The notes under the pieces were generated by a model. That model did no database searches, was not told the DNA's origin, and saw only the letters and a list, made by a program, of their open reading frames with translations. Shown piece by piece: positions 8,607 through 17,546 of a DNA stretch of 53,236 nt (positions within the stretch are counted from its first letter, which is position 1; each line of letters opens with the position of its first letter). The position numbers were made by a program, and so were the translations under genes. This DNA is from Verrucomicrobiota bacterium (GTDB lineage Bacteria; Verrucomicrobiota; Verrucomicrobiia; Opitutales; Opitutaceae): NCBI GenBank assembly GCA_018239675.1, contig JAFEGX010000148.1, forward strand, positions 1 through 53,236. Direction: 5' to 3'.

Positions 8607-10249
8607 CTCCCCGGATTCGCGCGGGCGGAGGGCTCGGCGGGAAACGTTTCGCGGCCGGCGACCGCTTCCGCACCCGCGCGTATCGGCAGGGTCATGGTGG
8701 CGAGGTCCGGGTACTGGTCCGCGCGGCGCACGAGGATGGAGGCCAGCGGGTCCGTATAGACCAGAGTCCAGCCCAGCCGGCGCAGCAGAATCATGCCGCC
8801 GCGGTTCGTGGGCAGCAGCGCGACATCCGCGCGATTGAGGTCAAGCACGGCCGGGTCGGGCGTGTCGCCGCGGTAAAACTGCCAATGCGCCTCGATGACG
8901 TCGTGCGGGTAAACCGTATCGAGGCGGCCGTCGAAGGAAACGGGATTGCGCGGCAGTTCCCACATGGCCTGCTGCCCCCAGTCAAAAAAAACCAGCAGGT
9001 TGCCGTCGAGTGGGTGGTCCCCGAGGAAGTTGAGCGCCGCGCACGGGTACTGGTCGCGTTCCACCTCCATGGTCCAGGGCTCCTCCCGCGGCGCCCAAAA
9101 GCTGGCCGTCACCGCCGCGATGGCGGCGAGGCCGAGCAGGACGGAGAGGGTCAGTTGGGTCCGGAGCGAGCGCATGCGCTCGAGCAGGTCGGGAACGCTA
9201 CCGGCCAGGCTCCGCAGGCATTCAAGCAGGTGCGGCGGGGTCAGCACGAGGTTGGCCAGGCAGAACAGCGGGACATGCCGCTCATGCCGGATGGCCATCG
9301 CCAGCAACACCGCCAGCGCGGCCGCTTCCCAGGCCCGGTGCGGCCGGCGGCTCCAGAGCCAGGCGGCGACGCTGGCCGCGGCGGTAAACCAGAACGGCAG
9401 GTAGGCAAAGTCGACCGGCGTGGGTCGCCACTCGGTGATCTCGGGCCGGAGGTACGACACCGACGCGACCAGCCAGCGGAGGCTCGCCGGTCCCCACGGC
9501 GTGATGCACGCGGCCAACAGCGCCAGGACTGTCGCGGTCAGGAAGGCCGGGCCGGACCCGCGGCGTGGCGTGGCGAAGTACGGGTCCTCGTCGAAATTCC
9601 GCCGCGAGAAAAACGCCAAGAACCGGAAATGCGGCGTGAGCCGGTGTCCGAGGGTCACCAGCGCCGCCACCGCCAGCAGCAGCAGACCTGCGAGCACGCC
9701 GCCATGCGTGTTGATCCAGACCCAGCAGAGCAGCGGCAGGACAATGAGCGGGCTGCGGCTGCCGGCGGAGAGCCGGCGCATCTCCGTGAGGAGGACCACC
9801 AGGGCCACCATGGTGAACAATTGCGGTCGCGCCGAAAACCCGGTGGCGATGCCGTTGGTCGAGACGGCGAAGAGCGCGGCAAAGGTCAGCCCGTGGCCCG
9901 GCTCGTGACACTCGCGACGTGCCTCGCGCCAGGCCAGGACGATGGTCAGGACCGCGGTGCCGACGGACAACAGCCAGAGTCCGGTGCCGCCGGCCAATTG
10001 GTGCACGGCGCCCAGGACGACCTCGGCCAGCACCTCGTGATTGATCCAGGCCGAGCCGCCGGCGGTCCAGCTGAACGGATCGACCGCCTCGACGTGGCCG
10101 AGTGCGATCATCCGCTGGCCGTACAGCACGTGACCCCAGAGATCGTTGTCGACGGTGTTGTCGGAAAATCGCCACCAGGCGAACGCCACGACCGCCGCGA
10201 CGAACGCCAGCGGCAACAGCGGAATCGGTTTGCGCTCAGCGGAATTCAC
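8600..10249 (-). CDS. Multi-pass membrane protein, GT-C-like (unknown function)
   Basis: The 549-residue protein has about ten hydrophobic segments from residue 10 to about 385 and a soluble C-terminal domain of about 150 residues. The first loop contains NDLWGHVLYGQRM, and the tail contains FFDWGQQAMWELPRNPVSFDGR. This layout resembles membrane glycosyltransferase-like (GT-C/PMT superfamily) proteins that are often left as hypothetical. I cannot name donor or acceptor. The start is GTG (10247-10249); no better ATG is near. A short family A hairpin lies upstream and a heptamer tract overlaps its stop. Confidence 0.65.
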   Translation of the reverse strand: MNSAERKPIPLLPLAFVAAVVAFAWWRFSDNTVDNDLWGHVLYGQRMIALGHVEAVDPFSWTAGGSAWINHEVLAEVVLGAVHQLAGGTGLWLLSVGTAVLTIVLAWREARRECHEPGHGLTFAALFAVSTNGIATGFSARPQLFTMVALVVLLTEMRRLSAGSRSPLIVLPLLCWVWINTHGGVLAGLLLLAVAALVTLGHRLTPHFRFLAFFSRRNFDEDPYFATPRRGSGPAFLTATVLALLAACITPWGPASLRWLVASVSYLRPEITEWRPTPVDFAYLPFWFTAAASVAAWLWSRRPHRAWEAAALAVLLAMAIRHERHVPLFCLANLVLTPPHLLECLRSLAGSVPDLLERMRSLRTQLTLSVLLGLAAIAAVTASFWAPREEPWTMEVERDQYPCAALNFLGDHPLDGNLLVFFDWGQQAMWELPRNPVSFDGRLDTVYPHDVIEAHWQFYRGDTPDPAVLDLNRADVALLPTNRGGMILLRRLGWTLVYTDPLASILVRRADQYPDLATMTLPIRAGAEAVAGRETFPAEPSARANPGSL

Positions 10250-10308
10250 GCGGGAGGAGCTTGGAGCAGAGGCGCCGCCAAAACCAGCCTTTCAACCGGC
10301 CGGGACGA

Positions 10309-10376
10309 TTCACAGGAAGTAACGGAGAGAATGGAGGCCATGGCCTTGCTCTGCTCTCTCCGTTCCCTCCTGTGAA
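10309..10376. repeat. Family A short hairpin element
   Basis: The arms TTCACAGGAAGTAACGGAG and its complement (ending CTCCTGTGAA) face each other around a GGCCATGGCC centre. It lies 14 bp beyond the stop of the YcaQ-like gene, so it may act as its terminator. Confidence 0.7.
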
Positions 10377-10389
10377 AATGGGTCTGGGC

Positions 10390-11517
10390 CTATCTCAGCC
10401 CGAGGAAACGAGCCAGTTCGCGCACGGCGCCGGCGACCTTGTGACCGCGGCGCAAGCGGCGGGAAACCACCCGCAGGCGCCGGCGCTCCCGGTCGGCCTT
10501 GGGATCGACGTGTCCTACCAGTTCGCAGCCCGCGAGGATCGGAAGCGAGTAGTGGCCGCGCACGCGCTTGGCGGCCGGGGTGTAGGCTTCCCAGGTGTAG
10601 TCGAAGTCCCAGAGACTGCGGGTGACCCGCCGCTCGTAGATCAGGGGATCGAGCGGACCGAGCAGCTGCACGCTTGGGATCGGAGATGAGGGTTGGCGGT
10701 TGGAAGGCTCGGCGGCACTGAGCAGGTGGGGAAGGTCCTCCTTCAGGATGTAGAGCGGCGGGCAGCCCTCGACGGCCACGCGCCGGGCCTCCTCGCCCAT
10801 CGCGGCGACCTCCTCGCGCATCAGCGTGGTCAGGCGGCGCTGCTGGAGCTTGGTGCGGGCCAGCCATTGGGCCGTGTCGCGGGCCGGCGGAACGGGTTGC
10901 CGCAGCACGGCCGCGGGCAGGACCCGCTCCGGCAGGTGGTAGAGGCGGCGGTTCTGGTCGCGACCCGCGATCAGCAGCCGGCCGTGGAAAAACATCTTCT
11001 GGAGCGTCGACTTCGCGAGGGTCATCGAGCCCCAGACGCGCCGCGCCTGCCGGCCGTCGTGCAGATCCTCGGACCCGAGCGGCCCGCGGGCGGCGAGCTC
11101 GGCGAGGAGCGACGGGGCGAGTTCGCGTTCGCGCGGCGTGAGGCGGCCGGACCAGGCGCCCGCGCGCCGCGTGCGGGCCTGCATGGCGGCGAGCAGGTGG
11201 GGCCATGCGGTCACGGGAAACGCGACGAGGATCTGTTGCGGGGTGGGCAGGTGATGCTCGAAGGCGAGGCGCTGTTCGGCCGGGAGCGGCGCCCGGTCGC
11301 CGTGCAGGTGCCGCATCAGGTCGCCCTCGCGGTAGCCCGCCACGCGCAGCCGCAGGATGTGGTCATGCATCCGTCCGCAGACATTAATCGGGTCGATCTG
11401 GACATAGCCCAGATGCGACAGGGCGGCGGCCACGTTCGGCGCGGGCGTGTCGAGCAGCAGCGCCTGCCGCAGGAAGCGGCGGGCGGCGAGGCGGGAAACC
11501 GGGACAATCTCGGACAC
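10390..11517 (-). CDS. Winged-helix DNA glycosylase, YcaQ/AlkX-like (HTH_42 family)
   Basis: The 375-residue protein fits the YcaQ family (E. coli about 410), which unhooks interstrand DNA crosslinks. An N-terminal winged-helix region (SRLAARRFLRQALLLD) leads to LGYVQIDPINVCGRMHD, which carries the family's Q-x-D segment. Later blocks include DGRQARRVWGSMTLAKSTLQ and LLGPLDPLIYERRVTRSLWDFDYTWE, a typical family signature near residue 285. The C-terminus is basic. The start is GTG at 11515-11517. Catalytic activity is inferred from family membership only. Confidence 0.8.
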   Translation of the reverse strand: MSEIVPVSRLAARRFLRQALLLDTPAPNVAAALSHLGYVQIDPINVCGRMHDHILRLRVAGYREGDLMRHLHGDRAPLPAEQRLAFEHHLPTPQQILVAFPVTAWPHLLAAMQARTRRAGAWSGRLTPRERELAPSLLAELAARGPLGSEDLHDGRQARRVWGSMTLAKSTLQKMFFHGRLLIAGRDQNRRLYHLPERVLPAAVLRQPVPPARDTAQWLARTKLQQRRLTTLMREEVAAMGEEARRVAVEGCPPLYILKEDLPHLLSAAEPSNRQPSSPIPSVQLLGPLDPLIYERRVTRSLWDFDYTWEAYTPAAKRVRGHYSLPILAGCELVGHVDPKADRERRRLRVVSRRLRRGHKVAGAVRELARFLGLR

Positions 11518-11545
11518 GGCCGCCGATTCAGGCGGCCGGTGTCGC

Positions 11546-11591
11546 CGGAGAAAAGACCGAAAAACAAGGCGGCCCGGGAAATTCCCGGGCC
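11546..11591 (-). terminator. Rho-independent terminator of the ECF sigma gene
   Basis: A 10-bp perfect stem (GGCCCGGGAA/TTCCCGGGCC, 11571-11591) lies 25 bp past the sigma-factor stop. On the minus strand it is followed by GCCTTGTTTTTCGGTCTTTT, a T-rich tail. Confidence 0.75.
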
Positions 11592-11615
11592 ACCGGAGCC
11601 GGTGCAGATCGCTGC

Positions 11616-12371
11616 TCAGCAGGCGGCGATCGCGGGTCGGCCGTAGAGGGCGCGGGTGGGGAGGAACCAGTCGGACGGCTCGGATTCGGGCGCGAACTCC
11701 GGGCAGGCGTCGGCCAGCAGCTCGCGGAGATTCTCGCGGGCGCGGGCGATGCGGCTCTTCACGGTGCCGACATTGATGCCGAGGAGGCCGGCGATCTCCT
11801 CATAGGAGTGGTTGAGGAGATTGCGCAGGGTCAGGATCTCGCGGTGGCGGGCGTCGAGGCGGGCCATGCAGTCCTCGATGAGCTCCGCGAACTCGGAGGT
11901 CGCCGACTCCTGCGCCGGATCGTGACCCGTGTCCGCGATGAGCTCGGAGAACGTGCCCTCGTTGTCCTCGCCCAGCACGCAGTCGAGCGACAGCGCGTCG
12001 TGGCGGCGGCGGCGGAAGAAATACCAGTAGCGGTTGCGCGCGAGATTGACGGCGATGCGGTAGAGCCAGGTGGCGAGCGACGAGTCGCCGCGGAAACGCG
12101 CGAGCCCGCGGTGGGCGCGGATGAAGGTGTCCTGGGCGATTTCCTCGGCGTCCGCGCGGTTGCGGAGCAGGCCGTGGGCGACCGTGAAGATCTTCGCCTG
12201 ATAACGCTCCATGATTGTCACGAACGCGGATTGGTCGCCGCCATTGAACCGTCGGACGAGATCGGCATCGATGCGCGCCTCGGCGGCGGAATTCGCGGCC
12301 TTTTCCGTGATGGCCTTGCTTGAGCGGGTGGACTTGCGGACGGAAGCGGGGCTGGAAGCGGTGGAGTTCAT
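11616..12371 (-). CDS. RNA polymerase sigma factor, ECF (sigma-70 family)
   Basis: The 251-residue protein has sigma region 2 (FVTIMERYQAKIFTVAHGLL ... DAEEIAQDTFIRAHRGL) and region 4 (LDARHREILTLRNLLNHSYE ... NVGTVKSRIARARENLRELL). There is a basic linker, FFRRRRHD, between them. It has an N-terminal extension of about 40 Ser/Ala/Lys-rich residues and a C-terminal tail of about 30 residues (PESEPSDWFLPTRALYG). No anti-sigma gene follows; the next feature is a terminator. Regulation by a separate partner, or by the C-terminal tail, is possible but not shown. Confidence 0.92.
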   Translation of the reverse strand: MNSTASSPASVRKSTRSSKAITEKAANSAAEARIDADLVRRFNGGDQSAFVTIMERYQAKIFTVAHGLLRNRADAEEIAQDTFIRAHRGLARFRGDSSLATWLYRIAVNLARNRYWYFFRRRRHDALSLDCVLGEDNEGTFSELIADTGHDPAQESATSEFAELIEDCMARLDARHREILTLRNLLNHSYEEIAGLLGINVGTVKSRIARARENLRELLADACPEFAPESEPSDWFLPTRALYGRPAIAAC

Positions 12372-12595
12372 GGTAAGTGAAGCGGTGGAACTGCGCCAAC
12401 GTCACTCCCTGAACCTAGATGTGTGCCAAGGGCCTGCGGCTCCGCGGCAAACCGCCGTCCCACAGTGCCTTAAGATTTTAGAGTCGGTCTAGGCGGCCGA
12501 CGAATGCCCTCGATTTCGTGCAAAATGAAAGGCCGATCCCGGGCTAACCGTGCAGAATGCGGCAGCGTGTAGTTTGCCCGGAAGCTTGCCGATAA

Positions 12596-12655
12596 TGTGG
12601 GCGGTGTGCCCTCACCCCGCTCCCAGGTTTGCGGGGTGAAGGCACCCCGCCCACA
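12596..12655. repeat. Long perfect-type hairpin (25-bp stem, 2 mismatches)
   Basis: The left arm 12596-12620 (TGTGGGCGGTGTGCCCTCAC...) pairs with 12631-12655 around a 10-nt loop. It lies 70 bp beyond the stop of the sugar permease operon, and no T-tract follows it. It may stabilise or end that mRNA, or be a dispersed palindrome. Together with the heptamer tract at 12666-12705 it occupies the 354-bp gap, in which I see no gene. Confidence 0.7.
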
Positions 12656-12665
12656 CCGATCCCGG

Positions 12666-12705
12666 CAAGACAGACCTTCGACCTGGGACCTGTGACCTTC
12701 GAACA
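12666..12705. repeat. Heptamer tract (family L, gaccttc/gacctgg)
   Basis: Four consecutive 7-mers (gaccttc, gacctgg, gacctgt, gaccttc) lie directly downstream of the permease gene. Only one arm was found. Confidence 0.5.
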
Positions 12706-12725
12706 GCCGGGCCGCCGGCCTCGGC

Positions 12726-13568
12726 CTATCCCTTGATCGCGCCGGCCGAGAGGCCGCGGACGAAGAGGCGCATCGTGAACAGGAACACGATGATGAGCGG
12801 GATCGAGGCGACGAAGTAGGCGGCCATGATCTGGCCCCACTGCTTCACGTACTCGCCGTCGAGGTAGATGAGGCCGACGCCGAGCGTGAAGAGGTCCTGG
12901 TCGCGCAGCACGATCAGCGGCAGGAGGAAGTCGTTCCACATGCCGAGGAAAGAGAGGATCGCGAGGGTGCCGATGATCGGCCCGGACATCGGGATCACGA
13001 TGTTGATCACCTGCTGGAAATGCGACGCGCCGTCCATCTCGGCAGCCTCGAAGAGATCGCGGGGCAGGTCCTCGATGAAATTCCGCAGCACGAAAATGTT
13101 GAAGACCTGGCCGCCGGCGATGCCGACGAGCACGAGGGCCCAGAGCGTGTTCAGGAGCTTCAGGGACTTGAGCAGCATGAACAGGGGAGTGATGTTGACC
13201 ACGCTGGGCATGAGCATGAGGGCGAGGAAGGCGGCCCAGAGGATCCCGCTGAACGGCAGCTTGTGCCGCGCGAAGAAGTACGCGCCGAGGATCGCGAGGA
13301 AGAGCGAGCAGACGGTGCCGGTGACGGCGACGAAGACGGTGTTCGCGATGTAGGGCAGGATCAGCTTGAAGGCGAAGCCCCAGTTCTCCCAGTGCCACGA
13401 CAGCGGGCTGATCGGCAGCCACGGCTGGCGGATGAAGGTGGCGTTGTCCTTGAACGACACCTGGAACATCATGTAGAGCGGGAACAGCTCGATACAGATG
13501 AAGCACAGGATGAAGATGTGCTTCGGCCAGTCGCGACGATGAGCGGCGAGGGAGGTGGTGGTGCTCAT
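12726..13568 (-). CDS. Sugar ABC transporter permease, MalG-type
   Basis: The 280-residue inner-membrane protein has six hydrophobic segments. Its cytoplasmic coupling motif, EAAEMDGASHFQQVINIVIP, matches the EAA loop of carbohydrate permeases. It should pair with the neighbouring MalF-type subunit to move a sugar or oligosaccharide inward. The start at ATG 13568 overlaps the stop of the upstream gene by four bases (ATGA), which shows translational coupling and rules out the longer upstream frame. No ATPase or substrate-binding protein is nearby, so a shared ATPase and a distant binding protein are implied. Confidence 0.93.
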   Translation of the reverse strand: MSTTTSLAAHRRDWPKHIFILCFICIELFPLYMMFQVSFKDNATFIRQPWLPISPLSWHWENWGFAFKLILPYIANTVFVAVTGTVCSLFLAILGAYFFARHKLPFSGILWAAFLALMLMPSVVNITPLFMLLKSLKLLNTLWALVLVGIAGGQVFNIFVLRNFIEDLPRDLFEAAEMDGASHFQQVINIVIPMSGPIIGTLAILSFLGMWNDFLLPLIVLRDQDLFTLGVGLIYLDGEYVKQWGQIMAAYFVASIPLIIVFLFTMRLFVRGLSAGAIKG

Positions 13569-14512
13569 TTGTCGATCCGGACGTAGCGGTTGTTGATGAA
13601 CGTGAGCATCAGGATGAACGCGAAGAGGATCATGCCGATGGCGCACGCGTACCCGAACTCGCCGGCGTAGAACGCGCGGTTGTACATCCAGAGGCCCGGC
13701 ACCATGCCGCGCCCGCCGGGGCCGCCGTACTCATTGAGCAGCTGGAGCTGCAGGCCGTACCCGCCGAGCGTGCCGACGATCAGCAGCACGAGCATGAGCC
13801 GGACCTGGGTCAGGATCAGCGGCAGCTCGATGTAGAGGAACTTCCCGATCGGCCCGACGCCGTCGAGCTCGGCGGCCTCGTAGACCTCTTGACCGATGGA
13901 CTGCAGGCCCGCGAGGAAGATGAGGACGCCGACCGCCCCGATCCACGGGAAGCCCCAGATGAAGAGCGAGGGCAGGATCAGCTCGGGCTGCGACAGCCAC
14001 CCGATCGGCACGTTGGGGAAAAACACCCCCCACCCGCAGAGGTGATCGAGCCACACCAGCGCGCCCTTGAGCCCGGTGAAGTCGAGCAGGCCGTTCAGCA
14101 CGCCGAGGTTCGGGTCGAAGAAGAACTTCCAGATGAAGAGCGTGACGAGTCCCGGGACGATCATGGGCACCACCAGCAGCACCCGGTACAGGTATTGCCA
14201 GCGGTCGCTGTGCAGGCGGTGGATCAGCACCGCGAGCAGGATCGAGGGGATCATCTTGAAGAGGTTGAAGACGATCAGGACGCTGACGGTAAAGAACGAG
14301 TCGATCAGCACCTGGTCGTGCAGCGCGCGGCGGAAATTGTCGGAGCCGATGAACTGCTTGGTGTCACCGCCGGCCCACTCGAAGAAGCTGTGGTACACCG
14401 CGCTCGTCGCCGGGTAGTAGGCGAAAATCAGCACCAGCGCCAGCGACGGCACGACGAAGAAATAGAGCTTCCACTCGCGCAGGAGCTTTTGCCGGGAGAG
14501 TGGGACTGCCAT
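13565..14512 (-). CDS. Sugar ABC transporter permease, MalF-type
   Basis: The 315-residue permease has an N-terminal cytoplasmic tail, about six transmembrane segments and the EAA-loop motif EAAELDGVGPIGKFLYIELP. It is the first gene of a two-gene unit with the MalG-type subunit. The substrate cannot be told; a GH127 glycosidase lies 8 kb away but is not linked. A family A element stands upstream, where a binding-protein gene might have been expected. Confidence 0.93.
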   Translation of the reverse strand: MAVPLSRQKLLREWKLYFFVVPSLALVLIFAYYPATSAVYHSFFEWAGGDTKQFIGSDNFRRALHDQVLIDSFFTVSVLIVFNLFKMIPSILLAVLIHRLHSDRWQYLYRVLLVVPMIVPGLVTLFIWKFFFDPNLGVLNGLLDFTGLKGALVWLDHLCGWGVFFPNVPIGWLSQPELILPSLFIWGFPWIGAVGVLIFLAGLQSIGQEVYEAAELDGVGPIGKFLYIELPLILTQVRLMLVLLIVGTLGGYGLQLQLLNEYGGPGGRGMVPGLWMYNRAFYAGEFGYACAIGMILFAFILMLTFINNRYVRIDK

Positions 14513-14658
14513 GCAGGGGTGGGGTCGAAACGAGGGGCGCCGCCGGGCGCCGTCCGCGAAACGTTATCGCGCGGCCCGCGCGCGAAGCGCAAGCCGCGAA
14601 ATTCCGGCGGCCCGCGGCGCCAACTTGAAAGTTCAGGGCCATCCGCCGGTCCGGGAAA

Positions 14659-14868
14659 TTTCACAGGAGGCAACGGAGGGAACGGAGGTGACGTGCGGAA
14701 TCGTGGGTGCTGCCGGACGATTGGTTCGGCTATGGTGGTTTGTTACCACGGATTCCGCGAAAATCCGTCTGATCCGCGGCAAGACAAGACTCGAGCCAAC
14801 AACCAGCCCCAGCAGAACCACGCGTTGTTTCCTGAAAAACCTCTGTTCCCTCCGTTGCCTCCTGTGAA
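14659..14868. repeat. Family A element with inner short family B arms
   Basis: The arms at 14659-14688 (AGGAGGCAA-CGGAGGGAA) and 14840-14868 are inverted. Inside, 14728-14785 carries a short family B hairpin (TACCACGGATTCCGCGAAAA ... TCCGCGG). The 369-bp gap between the permease and TolC genes holds nothing else that I recognise. Confidence 0.72.
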
Positions 14869-14881
14869 GGCCTCGGTGCGC

Positions 14882-16390
14882 TCAGTGCTGCGCGACGGTG
14901 AGCTGGTAGTGCTCGAGGGTGCGGCCGGTCTCGCGGTCGTACGCCGCGATCGCGCGCCGCTGGTCGGCGAGGGCCCGGGCATAGTTGTTTTCCGCCGCGG
15001 CGAGGAGCTCCTGCTCCTGCAGGACGAAGAACGTGCTGCTCGTGCCGGCCTTGAATTTCTTCTGCTCGTCGCGCAGCGCCTGCTGCTGGAGATCGAACGC
15101 CTGCCGCGTCGCGGCGACGCGCGCGCGGGTGGTCTCAATCTGCCCGGCGGCCGCGGCGACGCTGACGGCGATGTCCTGCTCCAGCCGGACCAGGTCGGCC
15201 TCGGCCTGCCGCAGCGCCAGGCGCGCCGCGCGGGCGCGGCCCCGGCCCTCGGTGAAGGCGAGCGGGATCTTCACCACCATCCCGACCGAGTACGCGCGGG
15301 CGTCCTCGTCGCGAACCTGCGTGCGGGCCGTGCGGAACACCGGGTCGAGGCCGCCGTAGCCGTAGCTGCCGACGAAATCGAGGCGCGGCAGCAGCGCATT
15401 CTGCGCCGCGACCTGCTGGGCGCGCGTGACCGTGACCCCGAGGCGGGCGGCCTGGTAGTCGGGCCGCTGTGCATACGCGACCTTCACGTCGGCGGCGGCG
15501 TTGACGCTGACGTTGCCGGCCGGCGGCAGCTCGGCCAGCGGGATCGCGGCGCCGCGGGCGGGGAACTCGGTCTCGCCGATGAGCTGGCGCAGCTGGTTCT
15601 CGAGGTCCCGGACGGCCTGCTCGGCGTAGAGGATCGACTCCTCGCGCGTGGCGACGCGGGCGCGGGCCTGCGTGACGTCGGCGTCGGAGATCGCGCCGAC
15701 GCGGTGGCGCTTCTGGTTCTCGTCGAGCAGCTGGGCCGCAAGGTCGCGGGAGAGCCGGGCAATGCGGACATTCTCGTGGGCCTGCTGGAGGTTGTTGTAA
15801 GCGTAGATCACGGCCGTGACCGTATCGATCACGGTCTGCTTGTGCTGCCAGTCGGAGATCCCGCGGTTGGCCTTGGCGATGCGGAGGCCCGCGAGGTTGG
15901 CGCCAAAGCCGAAGCCGCGCAGGAGCGGCTGGGTGAAGGTGACGCCGCCGAAGGTCGCGTAGTTGTCCGTGAACCCGTTGAAGGTGCCGCGCTGGTTTTC
16001 CGCGGTCGCGCCGAGGCTGTAGGTGAGGCCCCACGGCGCGAGGCCGTCGAGGCTCAGGCTGTAGTCGTCGGTCTGGAGCAGCGCGCGCGTGGCGGGGGCG
16101 ATGACGGCGCCGGGCGCCTCGGTCTCGGCGTACGACCGGCTGAAGCTGATCGTCGGCTCGAAGTGGCCGTACTCGGCCAGGACGTTGGCGCGGGCGATCT
16201 CCGGACCAAAGGCGCTGACCTTGAGCCGCTGGTTGTTCGCGAGGGCCAGTTCGATCGCGTGCTCGAGCGTGAGCGGCGCCGTCGTCACGGAGACCTCGGT
16301 CTCGGCGGCGCGGGCGAGCCCGGCGCACATCGCGAGGGCGGTGGCCAGGCGCAGGAGGAGCGAGCGGGGAGAAATCACGGCGGGGCTCAC
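14882..16390 (-). CDS. TolC-family outer-membrane efflux protein
   Basis: The 502-residue protein has a signal peptide (LATALAMCAGLARA|AE) and two related TolC/OEP repeats of long alpha-helical hairpins. These begin near LTLEHAIELALANNQRLKV and near LPPAGNVSVNAAADVKVAYA. It should form the outer-membrane and periplasmic exit duct of a tripartite exporter. Its GTG start overlaps the stop of the ATPase gene (GTGA), so the two are coupled. The adaptor and permease partners are not in this operon; the HlyD/permease operon 1.5 kb away is the likely source. Confidence 0.9.
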   Translation of the reverse strand: MSPAVISPRSLLLRLATALAMCAGLARAAETEVSVTTAPLTLEHAIELALANNQRLKVSAFGPEIARANVLAEYGHFEPTISFSRSYAETEAPGAVIAPATRALLQTDDYSLSLDGLAPWGLTYSLGATAENQRGTFNGFTDNYATFGGVTFTQPLLRGFGFGANLAGLRIAKANRGISDWQHKQTVIDTVTAVIYAYNNLQQAHENVRIARLSRDLAAQLLDENQKRHRVGAISDADVTQARARVATREESILYAEQAVRDLENQLRQLIGETEFPARGAAIPLAELPPAGNVSVNAAADVKVAYAQRPDYQAARLGVTVTRAQQVAAQNALLPRLDFVGSYGYGGLDPVFRTARTQVRDEDARAYSVGMVVKIPLAFTEGRGRARAARLALRQAEADLVRLEQDIAVSVAAAAGQIETTRARVAATRQAFDLQQQALRDEQKKFKAGTSSTFFVLQEQELLAAAENNYARALADQRRAIAAYDRETGRTLEHYQLTVAQH

Positions 16391-17052
16391 TTCACCATCA
16401 GGCCGTCGGCCAGCCGCACGACGCGGGTGCCGTAGGCGGCGTTTTCGTTCGAGTGCGTGACCTGGATGATGGTCACGCCCTGCTCGCGGTTGAGCTGGCG
16501 GAAGAGTTCCATGATTTCCCGACCCTGGTCGGAGTGAAGGTTGCCGGTGGGCTCGTCGGCGAGGATCAGCGTCGGCCGCGCCACGAGGGCCCGGGCGATG
16601 CCGACCAGCTGCTGCTGGCCGCCGGAGAGCTGGCTCGGATACAGGTCGCGCTTGGCGACGATGTTGAAACGGTCGAGCGCGTCGCAGACGATGCTCTCGC
16701 GGTCTCGCCTCGGCGTGTCGCGGTACGACAGCGGGACCTCGAGGTTCTCGTAGACGGTGAGGTCGTCGAGCAGATGGTAGCTCTGGAAGACAAACCCGAT
16801 GTGCTGCTTCTGCAGGGCGAACCGCTGCTTCTGGTCGAGCCGGTGGACGGGTTGCCCGTGCAGGTGATACTCGCCGGACCAGGCGTGGTCGTGCAGGCCG
16901 AGGATGTGGAGCAGCGTGGACTTGCCGGAGCCGGACGGGCCCATGATCGAGAGGAAATCGCCCGCCTTCACCTCCAGGCTGATGTCACGGAGCGCGTAGA
17001 ACGGCCCGCCCTTGAGCGGGTAGACGCGGTTGACCAGGTTCAGGCGGATCAT
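16387..17052 (-). CDS. ABC transporter ATP-binding protein, LolD/MacB-type
   Basis: The 221-residue ATPase has Walker [10 protein letters not shown] (about residues 39-47), Walker [12 protein letters not shown] and a switch histidine in QVTHS. The signature is [15 protein letters not shown], with Leu where most family members have Arg after QQQ. Its family drives FtsX/MacB-type permeases that export or extract substrates from the membrane. No permease is encoded in this operon, which consists of a 74-residue protein, this ATPase and TolC. Confidence 0.92.
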   Translation of the reverse strand: MIRLNLVNRVYPLKGGPFYALRDISLEVKAGDFLSIMGPSGSGKSTLLHILGLHDHAWSGEYHLHGQPVHRLDQKQRFALQKQHIGFVFQSYHLLDDLTVYENLEVPLSYRDTPRRDRESIVCDALDRFNIVAKRDLYPSQLSGGQQQLVGIARALVARPTLILADEPTGNLHSDQGREIMELFRQLNREQGVTIIQVTHSNENAAYGTRVVRLADGLMVK

Positions 17053-17067
17053 GGGTCCGTCAGCCGC

Positions 17068-17292
17068 TCACATGAACCAGGCCTTGGGCTGGTTCGTGGA
17101 CGCTGGACCCTTGGCCGGTTTCGACTGGTCGCGGGCGGGGGCCTTCGGCGTATCCGGCGTGGAAGTCGTGGATGTGGTGACGGCGCCGGGGGCGGGGGAC
17201 GAGGTGGTCGCGGGTTCGGCCACCTCGGGGGCGAGCATCTCGCTGAGCAAAGGGGGGATGACCAGCAGGAGCACGAGGAGGTAGGACTTCAT
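17068..17292 (-). CDS. Small membrane-anchored or exported Pro/Ser/Thr-rich protein
   Basis: The 74-residue product has one hydrophobic segment (residues 3-18, YLLVLLLVIPPLLSEM) and then a disordered Pro/Ala/Ser/Thr tail ending KAWFM. It is the first gene of the ATPase/TolC unit, 15 bp before the ATPase ATG and 46 bp after the predicted sigma-54 start site. I do not recognise a family. Position suggests a small accessory of the transporter. Confidence 0.6.
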   Translation of the reverse strand: MKSYLLVLLLVIPPLLSEMLAPEVAEPATTSSPAPGAVTTSTTSTPDTPKAPARDQSKPAKGPASTNQPKAWFM

Positions 17293-17349
17293 GGCAGGGC
17301 AGGGTTGGTGAAATCGCCGGACGATTGACCGCCCGGCCGGGAGAGGTTA

Positions 17350-17364
17350 GCAACGGCCATGCCA
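17350..17364 (-). promoter_or_regulatory. Sigma-54 (-24/-12) promoter of the ATPase/TolC operon
   Basis: The minus strand reads TGGCATG-GCCG-TTGC, one base off the TGGCACG-N4-TTGC consensus. Predicted start is near 17338, about 46 nt before the first ATG. Confidence 0.75.
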
Positions 17365-17461
17365 GAGGCAGGGCAATGTTTTAAACTGTTGGTGAATAGC
17401 CGGTAGAAAATCCAGCGTCGAACCCGGATTCCACGGCTTGTCCGGTAGTGGAACGTACCCA

Positions 17462-17475
17462 TCCCGAAAGTGGGA
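17462..17475. promoter_or_regulatory. Palindromic activator site (UAS-like)
   Basis: TCCCGAAAGTGGGA lies 106 bp upstream of the -24 element of the ATPase/TolC promoter. It is nearly identical to sites at 32119 and 36379. Confidence 0.65.
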
Positions 17476-17546
17476 AAGCCGGTTTCGCCGGCCGCGGGTT
17501 CGCGGTTGACCCAAGTGACACGACGCGGCGAGGTTGGGGACTTAGC

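Noticed and set aside
13889..16435. 848-codon plus-strand frame opposite the permease and TolC genes
   Set aside because: It runs across two unrelated real genes and the repeat gap between them and shows no domain; it is an antisense artefact of GC-rich codon use.
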